Notes under the pieces: generated by a model
What the model saw: the letters and a program-made list of their open reading frames with translations, nothing else
The model's database searches: none
Told to the model about the DNA's origin: nothing
Translations under genes and position numbers: made by a program
Shown: in pieces, positions 1 through 12,139 of the stretch
How the letters are laid out: every line of letters starts with the position of its first letter
Position numbering within the stretch: the stretch's first letter is position 1
NCBI GenBank assembly: GCA_016081115.2
Contig: JABTTQ020002611.1
Span: 434,001-498,000, forward strand
DNA: 64,000 nt
Source: Rehmannia glutinosa
Lineage: Eukaryota; Streptophyta; Magnoliopsida; Lamiales; Orobanchaceae
Direction of reading: 5' to 3'

Positions 1-2430
1 TGCGAGATGACTCCACATTACAAAAAGGAGGCGAAGTGGAAAAGGAAAGAGAATCACAATGAGATCGACACTTACGGCTCGGACGATTGAGTCTGTCCCC
101 ATTCTGAAGTGCCAAGCGCTGCTTTGCCGGCCGAGGGCGTTCTTTGTTGCGTCGAGGCACAGGTTGGAAATGCCCTGGGAGTTAACACTCTGGGCACTGA
201 AAGTGCAATCCAAGGGGTTGAGACTCCTTCGGATGCCACAGTCCAAGACCCTAAGACAGTTGCATCTGTCGAAGGGATTGTAGAAGACCTCGCTGCAGTT
301 GAGACTGCTGGAGGTATTGAAGGCCCAAGGGAGGTTGAGACTTCCCTGGGTAAAGTTCAAGAAGTTCAGAGCATCCCTCCTGTTCTAAATGTTGAATCTG
401 AAAAGGAGATTAGTGCTCTTCATGATTCCCAGGACAACCCCTGACATATCCTTTCTGGGATCGAAGACGGCCGAGTCCACTCCTATTGCTCATCAAAGGA
501 CTCGGTGAGGATGTTCTTCCACGACGAGTCAGGCAACTTGTAAAGCTGCTCGTCAAAAGTTCAACTTTGATGATGAACCAAGCCCCAGGCTTCATCATCC
601 TCGATGACACCGATGATGCTACCGAGGACCGGGGAAATTCACTTAGCAGAATCTACTGAGGCCGAAGAAGCTGTTAAGACAGTTGAGGCTCAGACAGCTG
701 GCCAACCCACTCAACAAGGCCCAACCGAGACCGAGTCATCTGCGCAAGCTCCCAAAGCTGCGGCGAGTACCAACTCAACCGGAGGCATCTCGGGCATAAT
801 CAACACAATCAATCACATATGTGCGAGACGATGCATTTGAAGAAACATTCCCTTTTTCGATTGAGCGCCCAATCTTGAGGAAGAGACTGACTCATGAGTA
901 GCGGCGTTTCAACATCCGAGCAGATCCTGTAATCCCTAGCGACTCCATTGTTCCGGCCGACTTTTATTTCGATCTTTGCATGGCCGCCCCGAATCTGAAG
1001 TGACGGTGAGATCCGTGACATCTTCAAGAAAATCTATGGAGAGATTGAGAAGATCGAGCGACATCAGGCCTCATTAGATATGCGTCTGGACAATAGGGAT
1101 GCCACCCCTCAATGCAGACTTACAAGGGATTGTGGTGCGGATCATGGAGTGGTGTCATGAGCGAGTACAATGCGATATGAACAAGTTTGATATTTTAAGG
1201 CATTGTACAACAAGATGCTGGTTTGGAGTGCTGACAATGTTGATATGAAGCAGAGGATGCAGGCCAATATTGATAGAATGCATGCCTCTCACACAACTGA
1301 AATGGAGCTGCTGCGTGAATTTCATCGAAAAGAAATTATGCGTGTTGAGGAGAACATGAATACGAAGTTCAGCCTTCTCATGGCTGAAATGAAAGCAGTG
1401 GCGGTGAATCGAAAGCCACTCACTCGGAGAATTTCGAACAGCACATGCCGCAATGATGAGACTCGAAGCGAGAACTCGGCTCTCGGCCGATTTTGGATTT
1501 TATGCTCAGGATGTTTCGGGGTTCCTCTCTCCTTCGATGATGCCAAAAGGGGGAAGAGGAATACTTGAGGTAGTTGAAGGAAGAGGCAGTGTTGAGAAGA
1601 AGAAGGAGAAAGGGAAAAGATGTTGAGGGGGAAAGGTCAAAGGACTTGACCTTAATGCTTGCTGAAACCCCTCAACAAGGTCATGTCACAACCTCAATAA
1701 TCAGCAAACTTCCAGTGACTCTGCCGATTCAACACTCTGTTGTGCCCATGTCTGAGAAGAGAAAAATTGTGGAAGCAGGATGAAGGAGGTTGAAAGAAAG
1801 ACAGATGCCCGTGTTTTAGAAGTTACGAAAACTTATGGTGGCATTCTGGCGGGGAAGGATCTGATGCCATTCGGATGAGCGGAGCGAGCCAAGATCAGTT
1901 GAAGAATTTAAAACGCTCGAATCGAAGGTTACTTCAAAAACATGTCTCATGTAGCCCAAGTGGGATTTATCTTGGGAGAAGGGTATGAAGTTGTGCGGAC
2001 GAAGGCGATAGGCGCGGAGACTACGTGATCATTTCAAAAGTAAGAAGAAAACTCCGTACAATATACACCCGAGAGAAGGAGGAAGAAGTGGTGGAGGAAG
2101 AGGTTTTCAACCTAGACCTCTACCCAAAAACATTGAATATGTAGATCCAGGCAAGAAGGAAGGATCTGCTGGGCGGGTACGATGAAGTAGCGAATCGGGA
2201 AGTGGCTAGGAAGAATCTTGAATACGTGAAAAGAATTGAGGAGGAAAATAAAAGACAAGATCGGCTATGGGAAGAAAGGCAAGAAAAGGAAGCGAAGAGA
2301 GCGATCTTTGCGAAGAGAGCCTATGAAAAGAAGAAAACAGTGAAGATGAAAAGAAAAGAAAGAGAGCGATGATGACAGAGTCAAGAGGAAAGAAAGATGA
2401 AGTGTTGCTAACCCCTTCGTGTATTTTACT
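1..2430 (+). pseudogene. Env-like ORF, 3' part, of SIRE-type copia element A (broken, cut by window start)
   Basis: This is the C-terminal half of the ORF that lies between pol and the 3' LTR in SIRE/Maximus copia elements. It begins mid-gene: the first 60 bases match element C near 22474. Open pieces at 109-444, 604-840 and 1203-1568 are separated by frameshifts. The piece at 1203-1568 is helical and charged (around KQRMQANIDRMHASHTTEM) and looks like a coiled coil. A conserved stretch encoding SFDDAKRGKR follows near 1530. The end, near 2217-2400, is very rich in Lys, Arg and Glu (EYVKRIEEENKRQ). Copies of the same ORF lie in elements B, C and E. The role in SIRE elements is unproven; an envelope or accessory function has been proposed. 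Identity as a copia env-like region is firm from context and from the copies; function is unknown. Confidence 0.75.
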
Positions 2431-2676
2431 TTTGTAAATACATATGTGTGTAAGTCATCCGTACATTCAATAAAGTATTGTTGTATTTTCTCTCTATTTT
2501 TGTATCTTAGCATAGATGCTTGAAATTGGCTTAGATATGATTATGCTCGATACACCTTGTAAATATGTAAAGGACAAGAATGCTATGATCAATAAAATTA
2601 TTGATTCTACGCATACATTCTTTTTCTTGCATTGTCTGTATATATGTTTGTTGTTTCCATATTGCTTAATGATTTT
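2431..2676. other. 3' untranslated spacer of element A
   Basis: AT-rich sequence between the env-like ORF and the polypurine tract. Matching spacers stand at 24929-25143 and 47939-48192 in elements C and E. All share GACAAGAATG and ATTGATTC motifs. No coding capacity is evident. Confidence 0.6.
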
Positions 2677-2687
2677 AAAGGGGGAAA
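2677..2687 (+). other. Polypurine tract of element A
   Basis: AAAGGGGGAAA lies immediately before the LTR start TGTTGGGAAATT. It is the plus-strand primer site in reverse transcription. The same tract precedes the 3' LTRs of elements C and E. Confidence 0.85.
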
Positions 2688-2688
2688 T

Positions 2689-4040
2689 TGTTGGGAAATT
2701 ATTTTGTAGATTTTGATGAATGCCATGTAATAGATAGGGCTGAATGAGTTGAGTCAAGTCGATTATGCCTGGAAATATAAGAAGTCAATCAAGAAGTGAA
2801 GTGAAGACTCCATTTGCGAACGATTGAGTATGGCCAAGAGAAGACCAAGGACTTAATCGAAGATGTAACAGTGAGGACAGTGTGTGAAGAGTCGATTAAG
2901 TCAACTTGAGGAGCCATGCACAAGTTGAAGTGACAGATGAGTCTTTCAATGATTGGAGCATACTCAAGTCACCTGGGAAAAAAAGTTTGCAAAGAGGAGT
3001 TAATCAAAAGAATCATTGCCTGAAGTCAAGAACATTACTTAAACAAGTAATACACCCATCTTTGCCGCCAGTCTTAAAGTGCTCATCCAAGAAGCGTGCA
3101 AAAGGAATAAACCAATGGGAAATCGCACCTCGTGTCGTCGAACACGAAAAATTTGAACATGCATTTAATACGAAGAAAGGTCTACATCCCAAGATCAAGA
3201 CCAAGAAAAGACAAGCCAGCGAACACAAGTGACTTTTTAAAATCACCCTATCTCTTTAACAGTGATTTTTGAAAGTTCACTATAAAAGGTGAGGAATTTC
3301 ATTGAGAAAAAGTTACCTTGATTACCGAACCACGGACGAACAAGCATTATTTTGAATTGTAACCCGCAAAATATTCTCAAGATATTCAAGCAAAATCCTC
3401 AAGCCTAAATCTCGAAGAAAATCGATCCAACACAAAGTTTGTGAAGGAAAGACAACTTCAAAGCTGTTGAAGAGGAAACTTTTGAAGAATCGAATCAAAA
3501 GGGTCTACTTTCCAAGGAGGATTGTAGGAAGGTTCAAGGTCGAACCAATCTCAAGTTATTGAAGGGCTTCGTGATCAAATCCAAGAAGCTTGAGAAAGTG
3601 AGTGAAGTAACAAGGTAGCCGCCCTGTGAAGAAAGTGAGTCGGACGAGAAGCCGGTTTTGTGTGACCAAGGCATCTCGGATCGAGTCCAAGGAGCAAGTC
3701 AGTGCGTGATCAAGACTTGTCTCTAAAGCGATAACCACTTTGTGAACTGATCATTACTTAGTGGATTCCTCCGGGAGTTGGAGAAGAGACGAGTAGAAGA
3801 ATTACCCATCTTCGAACCTCTATAAAATTTACTTGTGTCATTTACATTTTAGCATATTTACATTTTCGCACAATCATTTTATATCTGCTGATAATTTGCC
3901 AATTCAAGCGATAAATAACTAAGTGCTTAAATCAAGTGTTAAAACTAAGTTAAATCAAATTCAAAGGTGTTAAGTCTTCCATTGAAAAACTCATCAAAGC
4001 CAAGTTAAGGTTTAGACTAAACAACGAAGGTTATTTTATG
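2689..4040 (+). repeat. 3' LTR of copia element A, truncated
   Basis: It starts TGTTGGGAAATT directly after the polypurine tract and follows the other LTRs in the window up to the AGTTAAGGTTTAGACTAAAC segment near 4010. It diverges near 4040, so the last 200 bp or so, including the conserved ACCCCTTGGGACCTACA terminus, are missing. A TATA box (TATAAAA) stands at 3281-3287. The break coincides with the start of gypsy-derived sequence, so a rearrangement or insertion removed the end. No target-site duplication can be tested. Confidence 0.85.
3281..3287 (+). promoter_or_regulatory. TATA box in LTR of element A
   Basis: TATAAAA inside the motif CACTATAAAAGG, which is conserved at the same place in the LTRs of elements B, C and E. 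It is the expected core promoter at the U3/R boundary. Confidence 0.7.
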
Positions 4041-4106
4041 TCTTGACCGGACTTCGATATCTAACATCTTTGTTATTGAACCATGTCGGTTGAAATCCTT
4101 AAGCTC

Positions 4107-4300
4107 TCACATTACGTACCATCCATCGGCGAATGGTGTTACTAATTGTTTTCTCGGAGTAAGTTCAAGATCGCTTAGAAATTCCCCTTTTGATGTTGGC
4201 CTCCCAGCTGCGGTAGCGATTTGGGCTACTTGTGTCTCCAGAGATTTGGTCTCGCATTCAACAAAAACGATGTTAGAAGCAAAGCAATAAACAAAACTAA
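4107..4300 (-). pseudogene. Ty3/gypsy gag remnant
   Basis: On the minus strand an open stretch encodes KSLETQVAQIATAAGRPT and then ELTPRKQL. This resembles the conserved segment LETQ(I/V)GQ(L/I)A...RPQG...NPR found after the zinc knuckle in gag of plant gypsy elements such as the Athila group. Only about 60 residues survive. The upstream 30 residues on the same strand are hydrophobic and probably not gag. It lies downstream, in minus-strand sense, of a gypsy LTR (4586-5984), which fits one deleted element. Alternative: chance similarity, but motif spacing and context make this less likely. Confidence 0.55.
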
Positions 4301-4585
4301 AAAAGGGGAAAATCAAATATAATAAAAACAATAATAATAAAAAAATACAAAAAATTCGAAAAAAAATATTTACAAAAGAAAGTCGTAAAAAGAAATTTAC
4401 AAAAAAATAAAAAAATAGAATTCTTAATTTTTTTTACAAAAATTGAAAATAAATAAAAAATTATTTACAAAAGCTTCAATTAAGATCTTACTACTTATTA
4501 CTATGTCTAAGTAGAATAAATAAAAAAATTATTTTATAAAAACTTGTTTGCCAAAAATATTTGTTTGGATCTCTATCTTTGTAAG
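4301..4585 (-). other. A/T-rich leader of the gypsy remnant
   Basis: Runs of A-rich sequence on the plus strand with no ORF. On the minus strand it follows the LTR. A TTTTTGGC stretch just inside recalls the start of gypsy primer sites (TGGCGCC) but is degenerate, so a primer site is not called. Confidence 0.35.
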
Positions 4586-5984
4586 TGTACATTGTAGTTT
4601 ATAGAATAATGGCAAGCAATGTCGTATTCCTCGGGGATTGACTAAGAACCACTTAAGCTATAATACCACCGCATTCTAATTTTATTGAAGCGACCGAATC
4701 TTAATTTTGTTAGAAAAATCGAAAATACAAAGAAAAAGAAATAAATTTGCAAACCCCACAAGTATTTTCAACAACTACGAAAGTAACCTTAGGAACATAA
4801 TCTCAACATGCTTCTTCGATATTAAATCCAATTAATGTTTAAAAAAACCAATTCATGCAATTCTATGGGTTCATTCCTAAGTTAGTCTATTCCCCTCCGA
4901 GCGGCGCATAAACGTAGATTAATAATACTTGTAGGTCTCCGACTAGCATTCTGACTATTCTTAACTCCCAAAAGATCTATGAATTTAATGACTCCCCACA
5001 AAAGATTGTAGGTCTCAGGACTCGTTACACCGTTTATGTCTGAATTCAATTTCCATCTTTGTTAGAACTCGTCTTCCAAATTTCACACTAACAATATGGC
5101 TTGCAAATTATTGGCCAAATAATAAACAATTAAGAATAAACACTAGAATTCATAAAATAGAACACATGAATTAATTAAGAAAATAATTAATCCAGATTCA
5201 ACATGAATCCACAGTTTTGATTATGCCGTAAGATCAAAAAGATTAGCCAAACATTGATAGCAAATTCATAGACAAACTTGAAATCAACATTGTCACATCA
5301 TTTAAGTACATAAAAGAGATCTAAACAAAGAAAGAAAACCCCTTCTTGTCAGGATGGATCTTCCTTCCAAGCCTTCAAAGCTCTTGTGCTTCCGTAGATG
5401 CGAAAGGCCTTGTGGTGCTCTTCTTGACCTATCCCTCCTCTCTCAAAAGACCTTTGATATGGTGTTCTGTGTATTTTGATGTGTTGTATGGTGTATGAAT
5501 GATTATAATCTTGTGCAGCCCTCGGGTCTTTTATATAGGTGTTTGAAGAGATCACTTGTAGAGTTTGAGTGGGAAAAGGACACAAAAATCCGCCCACGAT
5601 CGGTCGAGCGGCCCATGTGGCTTTCACACGATCCTCCACATGGCCGTGCGACTTGGTTTTGTCCCTGTTTTCTCATAAACACTTCACACGGACATGTATC
5701 TTCACGGGCAGTCACACGGCCGTGTTTTCCCACGGTCCGGATTGTGTGACTGGTTTACGTCCGGTTTTTTTGTCTTTTTGATCTTTTCTTTGTACTCCTC
5801 AATCTTATACAGGCCTTCCAACTGATATTTTCTCAATTAAGCTCCGTTTCTGTAAAAAGTTATAAGAATACATGATATCATGCCCTTCTAAGGAACCCAA
5901 GTAAAATAGACTAAATATACATGCAAATGTACCAATTATATATCATTTTAAGCCCCTAAATGTACGTATATTTTGCACGTATCA
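4586..5984 (-). repeat. Ty3/gypsy-type LTR, minus strand
   Basis: On the minus strand it begins TGATACGTGCAAAATATACG at 5984, a start typical of plant Athila-like LTRs. It contains several copies of the palindromic CACACGGCCGTGT-type motif at 5620-5740, also common in these LTRs. The left end is placed at 4586, where the plus strand reads TGTACATTG, because LTRs end in CA; this edge is uncertain. The ORFs inside (5349-5750) overlap each other on both strands and match nothing I know. The right end abuts CACTA transposase sequence exactly, so the LTR lies within or against an older CACTA element. Confidence 0.6.
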
Positions 5985-7185
5985 GTTTGATGGGTACAAG
6001 CAACACAATTTCAAAATGTGTGCAATGTTATTCTGTACCATTAATGACTTGGCAAAGATATGGAAACTTGAGCGGGTATAGTGTTAAGGGAATCACGCAT
6101 GCCCTATTAGTGAAGAAAACACATGCTACATACAACTGAAACACGGAAAAGGACTGCTTACACTAGACATCGAATATTTCTCGAGCTAATCATCCATATC
6201 GTATATGGGAAAAACTTTTAATGGAGGTCAGGAGGATAAAATTGTGCCAACTCCCTTAAGCTGGTGTGAGGTTTATGATCGAGTGAAGGACATCAATAAT
6301 ATCTTTGGAAAGACCCAAAAAGAAGAATACTTAGAAGAACATTTGGAAGAAGAGGTCGATATTCTTTGATCTTCCATATTGGTGTGATCTAGATGTTAGA
6401 CATTGTATAGATGTTATGCATGTTGAGAAAAATGTATTAGATAGTGTAATTAAAACCCTTTTCAACATGAAAGGCAAGACAAAGGAGGGTGTGAAGGCTC
6501 GTCAAGATCTGCTTTGGAGATGGGTGTACGCCCGCAGATTACACCGCAATAATCGTGAAAGCAGACATATTTGCCCCCACCATATCATATTTTATCAAAA
6601 AAAAAAAAAAGAGGACAAGTTTTCGCGATGTCTGCGGGGCATGAAAGTGCCACAATGATACAATTCAAATGTTAAGAGCCTTTAGTCAATGCAAAATATG
6701 AAATTAGTTGGCTTAAAGTCTCATGATTGCCACATCTTGATGCAACAAATCTTACCGGTGGCTATACGTGACATCCGCCTAAAAATGTCGGACATCTATA
6801 ACTCGCCTATGGTCATTCTTCAATGCTATATGTGGTAAAGTAATTGATCCTCCGAAGTTAGATGAGTTGGAAATGAGCCTGCTATTATCTTGTGCCAATT
6901 GAAGATGTATTTTCCTCCTTCATTTTTTTGACATCATGGTGCACTTAGTTGTTTATTTAGTGAGGAGATCAAATTGTGTGGTCCTATTTTTTTAGATGGA
7001 TGACCTAGTTGAGTGATAAATGAAGATATTGAAATGGTATACAAAGACTCCATATCATCTAGAAACATCTATTGTTGAAAAGTATATTGGAGAAGAAGCT
7101 ATTGAGTTTTGTACGAACTATATGTCACAAACATAAGTTGTAGGGCTACCTAAATGTCGTCACGATTGATGATATTGAAGTAAGG
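5985..7185 (+). pseudogene. tnp2: CACTA (En/Spm) tnp2-family transposase, decayed fragment
   Basis: Translated across frames, the region follows the plant CACTA transposase tnp2: FDGYKQHNFKMCAMLF and TINDLA, then ACPI and KTFNGGQEDK, then VYDRVKDINNIFGKTQK, then HCIDVMHVEKNVLDSV at 6398-6450, and near 7080 ESILEKK-type sequence resembling the family's VERYIAEEA segment. tnp2 binds the transposon ends and cuts and joins DNA. Many stops and frameshifts interrupt it; the longest open piece is 6416-6658. A run of A near 6600 breaks the frame. The N-terminus is missing at the gypsy LTR boundary and the C-terminus is lost before copia element B at 7205. Family assignment is firm; the gene cannot function. 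Confidence 0.85.
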
Positions 7186-7204
7186 GTACACGGGGTGTTA
7201 AAGT

Positions 7205-8781
7205 TGTTGGTAATTTAATTTATAGATTTTGATGAATGCCATGTAAAACTTAAACTAGAAAGTTGGCACCCCATTTTCCTTGTAATTTTCATTGTAATAT
7301 ATAGGGCTGGAGACGAAATGGTCGAGTCAGCTAAGCTGGAAATACGAGAAGTCAATCAAGACTCAAGTAAAGACTTTCTTTCCGGGAAACAATCGAGTAT
7401 GGCCAAGATAGAAGATCAAGGACTCGACTTAAGACGTGCTGGTGAGGGATAGCTGTGTGAAGAGTCGATCAAGTCAACTCAAGAAGCCAAGTCTCAAGTT
7501 GAAGTGATAGATGAGTCTTTCAATGATTGAAGCAGACTCAAGTCAATGGGGAAAGAAGCGGCTGACCAAGAGGAGTTAAGCGAAAAAAATCCGTTGCCGC
7601 GAAGTTAAGAACATTACTTAAATAAGTAATACACCCATCTTTGCCAGGTCTTAAAGTGCTCATCGAAGCGTGCAAAAGGAATAAACCAATGGGAAACTTG
7701 CACCTCGTGTCGAACACGAAAAGTCGGGCATTTATTTAATACGAGAAAAGGTTTACATCTTAAGATTGAAGACCAAGAAAAGACAAGCCAACGAACATAA
7801 GTGTCTTTTGAAAATTAGCCTATCTCTTCAATGGGCGATTTTTGAAAGTTCACTATAAAAGGCGAGGAAATCCATTGAGAAAAGGTTACGAGAACCACGA
7901 ACAAGCAAGCAATATTCAAAGCTATTAACCCGCAAAATATTCTCAAAGATATTCAAGCAAAACCCTCAAGCCTAAAACTCGAAGGAAATCAATCCAACAC
8001 AAAGTTGTGAAGGAAAGACAACTTCAAACTGTTGAAGAGGAAACTTTTGAAGAATCAAAAGGGTCTACTTTCCAAGGAGGATTGTAGGAAGGTTCAAGGT
8101 CAAACCAAGATATCAAGTTATTGGAGGGCTTCGTGATCAAATCCAAGAAGCTTGAGAAAGTGAGTGAAGTAGTAAGGCATCCGCCTGTGAAGAAGAAGGC
8201 GAGTCGGAAGAGAAGCCATTTGTGTGACCAAGGCATCTCTAGATCGAGTCAAAGGAGCAAGTCTGTTTGTGTGATCAAGACTTGTCTCTGACGGATAACC
8301 ACTCGTGAATTGATCATTACTTTTTGGATTCCTCCAGGAGTTGGAGAAGAGAGGATTAGAATAATTACCCCATCTTCGAACCTCTATAAAAATCATTTGT
8401 GTCATTTACATTTCATCACTTTTATATTTCGCATACTTACTTTATATCCACTGATAATTTGCTATCCAATTGATTAATAACCAATTGCCAAAATCAAGTG
8501 TTAAAACATGTTTAAAACAAATTCAAGGGTGTTAAGTCTTGTTGATAAAATCAACACAACCTAGTTAAGGTTAAGGTTAAACAACGAGTTATTCTATCAA
8601 CGACTCTATCGAAGTCATTTGAGTGGCTAACTCTATTTGAATAACTAACTTAGTTGTCCTCAAGGACTTAGGCGTGTGTAAGTTAACTCAGTAAAATTTT
8701 AAAAGGAATAAAATCGAAAAGTTGGTAAGGTTTATTCAACCCCCTCCTTCTAAACCTTACTCACACCCCTTGGGACCTATA
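7205..8781 (+). repeat. 5' LTR of copia element B
   Basis: It starts TGTTGGTAATTTAATTTATAG and ends ACCCCTTGGGACCTATA, where sister LTRs end in CTACA, so the terminal CA has become TA. Length is 1577 bp, as in the other complete LTRs. A tRNA-Met primer site follows two bases later. The five bases before it (AAAGT, 7200-7204) would be the left target-site copy, but element B has no surviving 3' LTR to test this. Confidence 0.9.
7854..7860 (+). promoter_or_regulatory. TATA box in 5' LTR of element B
   Basis: TATAAAA in the conserved LTR motif CACTATAAAAGG. It should drive the genomic RNA of element B. Confidence 0.7.
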
Positions 8782-8783
8782 AG

Positions 8784-8796
8784 TGGTATCGAGAGC
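8784..8796 (+). other. Primer-binding site of element B
   Basis: TGGTATCGAGAGC follows the LTR. Plant copia elements normally carry TGGTATCAGAGC, complementary to the 3' end of initiator tRNA-Met. The CAG has become CGAG here. Primer sites in elements C and E are also altered at this trinucleotide. Confidence 0.85.
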
Positions 8797-8911
8797 GGTT
8801 GGTTCATTGAGCCTTCCGCACTTGGTTCTTGAACTATATCTCTAATCTTTCAAAGAAACCTTTTAACACTTGTATTTCCAAAATCTTTAATTCTTAGCAA
8901 AAGTTATTATC

Positions 8912-10750
8912 ATGGAAGCAAATTTGACACGCATTCCTATGTTCACTTTTGTTGTTGAGGATTTGAGGATTTGGAAAATTTGTATGCGAGCTCATCTATC
9001 GCTTTACATGATGAAATGTGGCTAGTGATAGAGGATGGGCCGCTGCAAATATTGAAATTGAACACAACCACAAGGATAGCATTGCGGTGAAGGGGAAGAA
9101 GCTCTGCTATTTGAAGAAAGACCAGCTCTGGTTGAAAAACCAAGGTCTGAATGGAGAAACGATGATAGAAAGAGATATAACTTGGACAATGTGGCCAAGG
9201 ACATACTCTACAAGACTTTGGACAAAGCAATGTTCAATAAAGTCAAATCTTGCAAAACAACAAAAGAAATCTGGGATAAACTGACTTTAATTTGTGAAGG
9301 ATCAGAGCAAATTAAAGAAAATAAATTATCTGTTGCTGTTCAAAAATTTGAAAATTTTAAAATGCTTGCAGGTGAAACCATGGATCAGGTGGATGCCAGA
9401 TTCACTGAAATTACAAATGAGCTTTCAACTCTTGGGAAGGAATACACACAAAAGGAGATGTGTCTGAAGATCTTGAGGAGCCTCCCTGCTGAATGGGAAA
9501 TGAAGACCAATGCTCTAAGACATTCAATGGACCTATCAAAAACATCCAATCATGAGCTATTTTCATACCTCAAAGCATATGAGTTTGAGCTAAGAAGAAA
9601 GGATCAAGAGGAGACAGATGTACCCAAAACACCGTGACCGATAATCAAGGAGGGAAAAAGAGTGAATCTAAGGAAGTTATAGACCAGGAGGAAATTGCCC
9701 TGATGGTTAAAAGATTCAACAAGTTCTTCAATAAGAACTACAAGAAAAACAAGGGTGAAACCTCCAGGAGACATTCAGCTCCCTCTAAGTCAAGGGAAGA
9801 TAGGCCACCTAAGAGAGCCGAGCATCCAAAGGTGAATATCAAAGAAGCGACAATCCAAGGAGGGTGAAAGAGTGACCAAAGAGTGAAAACCTGTGTTGGA
9901 ATTGCAGACAACAGGACATTTTGCTATTGACTGTCCCTATCCAATAGTCAATAAATACAGGAATGAAGAAGAAAGAAGAGTCTTCAGAGAAAGAAGACAG
10001 GGAAAAAAAAAAGGCTATGTTAGTCTGAGACAAACTAAGTCGAAAGAAGCGATCGATTCAGAGAGTAGTGAAGTGACTACTCAAGTGACTCTCAAGAAGA
10101 AGCCTTGATTTGTCTTATGTCTAAAGAACTAGACCAACGGACCAGGAAGATGAGGTACACACTCTAACTCATCTCATTGATTCTAGTGATAACGATTGTG
10201 ATACACACACTTCATCACTTAATCGATCGTTATGATTCATTAGGCAAAATGATGAAAGACTTTGAGCACATCAAATCCTCACACACTTTTAAATGAGGAA
10301 AACACCCAAATTAAAATCAAACTCACTGGTGACTAAGGAGCCGAGTACTCTAAGTCACATAGTGATGAGAACAAAGAGTCTGAAGGATGAGAATGCCAAA
10401 CTAATGTGAGAGATAGCTGCTATAGAAAAGGAGAAAATGATCTTAAAAATGTAATTGCCTCATTTACAAAGGCATCCAAATTTTGGATGACCTTATCATG
10501 AGTCAAAAATAATGTGGAGATAAGACATGCATAGGATTCAATTCCTTTGTGCGAGTCAAACTCCTAGAGTGATTTTGGAAAAAGGGATCTTCAAGCAATG
10601 AAGCATCTTAGAAACCCAAAACACCAAATATTGCACCCACATTCGTTCCAAAGCACAATCACAAACAAACTGGCCTTGGATATAAAGGGAAGGAAAACAA
10701 CTAGTTGAGTATGCTAAAGGACAAGCGAGAAGAAGTCAGCAGAGTCCCTC
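8912..10750 (+). pseudogene. gag: gag region of copia element B (frameshifted)
   Basis: Gag forms the virus-like particle and binds the element's RNA. The start ATG is followed by MEANLTRIPMF, shared with elements C and E. The best-preserved piece, 9182-9637, carries the UBN2 gag domain (EIWDKLTLICEGSEQ, then LRSLPAEWEMK and NHELFSYLKAYEFELRR). Next is a basic stretch (FNKFFNKNYKKNKGETSR). A CX2CX4HX4C zinc knuckle lies at 9894-9934 with a one-base frame break between the second Cys and the His. The region 10330-10560 matches the coiled coil of elements C and E. Several frameshifts and stops separate these parts. The family is clear; the copy as read is not functional. Confidence 0.85.
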
Positions 10751-12139
10751 GGTAAACTCAAATAGAAAGTACTTTGTGAAGAATAAACAGAGCTCCCAAA
10801 ACCCCAGAAGTTTTGTCAAAGAAACACATATGATGGGAATGGTAGAAACTACCCGAGCAAGTGATTGGAATAATGTGAAAAATCGGCAAAGACCAATGGA
10901 ATACTGAGACACTAGATGGCAAAGACCTAGACCTCAACAAAAGTCATTCCAAAGGCAAAAGAGCTATTGTCGGCACACATATGCACCCAGGCACTACACT
11001 CGAAATATCACAACTATCCAAAGAAAGCAATTGCTAAAAACACACACACAGGCATACAAACAAAAGAGACAGATTGTATGAACCTAAAACCCCAAGCAAT
11101 TTGCCAAAGTGAATTATGATTATGGCACGAGATAGATGGCAACCTCTTAGAGTCAAGTCATTTGGCTATAGGTTGGTTGGATCATCTTACAACACTAACC
11201 CTTGAGCACCCAGGCAAGTATGGGTACCTAAAACCTAATTTCCTTGATGAGAGGTTCAAGGAACAACCGAGTGCCAAGGAACCTGGTACATGGATAGTGG
11301 TACATTCCGGACATATGACAGAAATAAGAAAAATCTGTCAAAATTCAAGGAGATTAGAGGTGCAAAAGTCATATTTGGAGGAAATGAATCTCGGGAAATC
11401 AAAGGCACAGGATCTATCAAAGAAAAATGGATTGGAAATCACAGATGTTGCTTATGTTGAAGGTCTCAACTTCAACCTGTTAAGCATCGACCAACTCTAT
11501 GATAAAGGCTACAATGTTGGATTCAATATGGGAGTGTGCGGATCCAAGATCTTGAATCAAATGAAATTGTGTTGCAAGGATCAAGGAAGAAGAATATGTA
11601 TGTAGTAGATTGGTCTCTTTGCTACACCAAGCACTTGTTTGTTTGCAAAGAGTAGCCCGAATCAAGTTGGTGGGCACAAGAAGCCGAAGTCATCCGAACT
11701 TCAAAACAATCAACAAGCTTGCAAGGAGTCATCTTGTGGAAGGATTGCCAAACTCGGTGTACAAGAAGGAAAGTGTATGTGATGCATGCGGATGGGAATG
11801 CGGATCAAATATTCATTCAAGGAGAAGCCTAGTCTTCTTCTTCAACAAGAATATTGCAGACTTACATATGGATTTATTTGGTCTAGTTGAACCGGCCAGC
11901 ATAAGTGGAAAGAAATACACTTTAGTGGTGGTAGATGATTATTCAAGATATACATGGACAATATTCATGTGCAAAAAGAAGGAAACCTTGCAAAAGTTAC
12001 CACGGTGATGAAAAGAGTTCAAAATAAAAAGAGTCAAACCATTATAAAAACAAGGTCCGATAGAGGAACCGAGTTTGTCAATGGAATAATAATCGAGTTT
12101 GTCAATGGAATAACAACCGAGTTTGTTAATGGAATAATA
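10751..12139 (+). pseudogene. pol: pol of copia element B, first part (protease, integrase N-half)
   Basis: The aspartic-protease active-site motif YMDSG is at 11287-11301. The pre-integrase segment follows (GLEITDVAYVEGLNFNLLSI, near 11434-11490), then the integrase zinc region, and the catalytic core starting LHMDLFG near 11865 and VVVDDYSRYTWTIFM near 11930. The second catalytic Asp is in SDRGTEFVNG at about 12058-12085. The gene then stops abruptly at 12139, where a CACTA-like element is inserted; the rest resumes at 29965 in the same order. ORFs 11162-11605 and 11610-12008 are separated by frameshifts. Confidence 0.85.

Noticed and set aside
5349..5781. Overlapping ORFs on both strands around the CACACGG repeats
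   Set aside because: They sit inside a gypsy LTR. Palindromic repeats keep several frames open by chance.
7200..7204. AAAGT as target-site duplication of element B
   Set aside because: The matching right copy cannot be found because the 3' LTR of B is missing.
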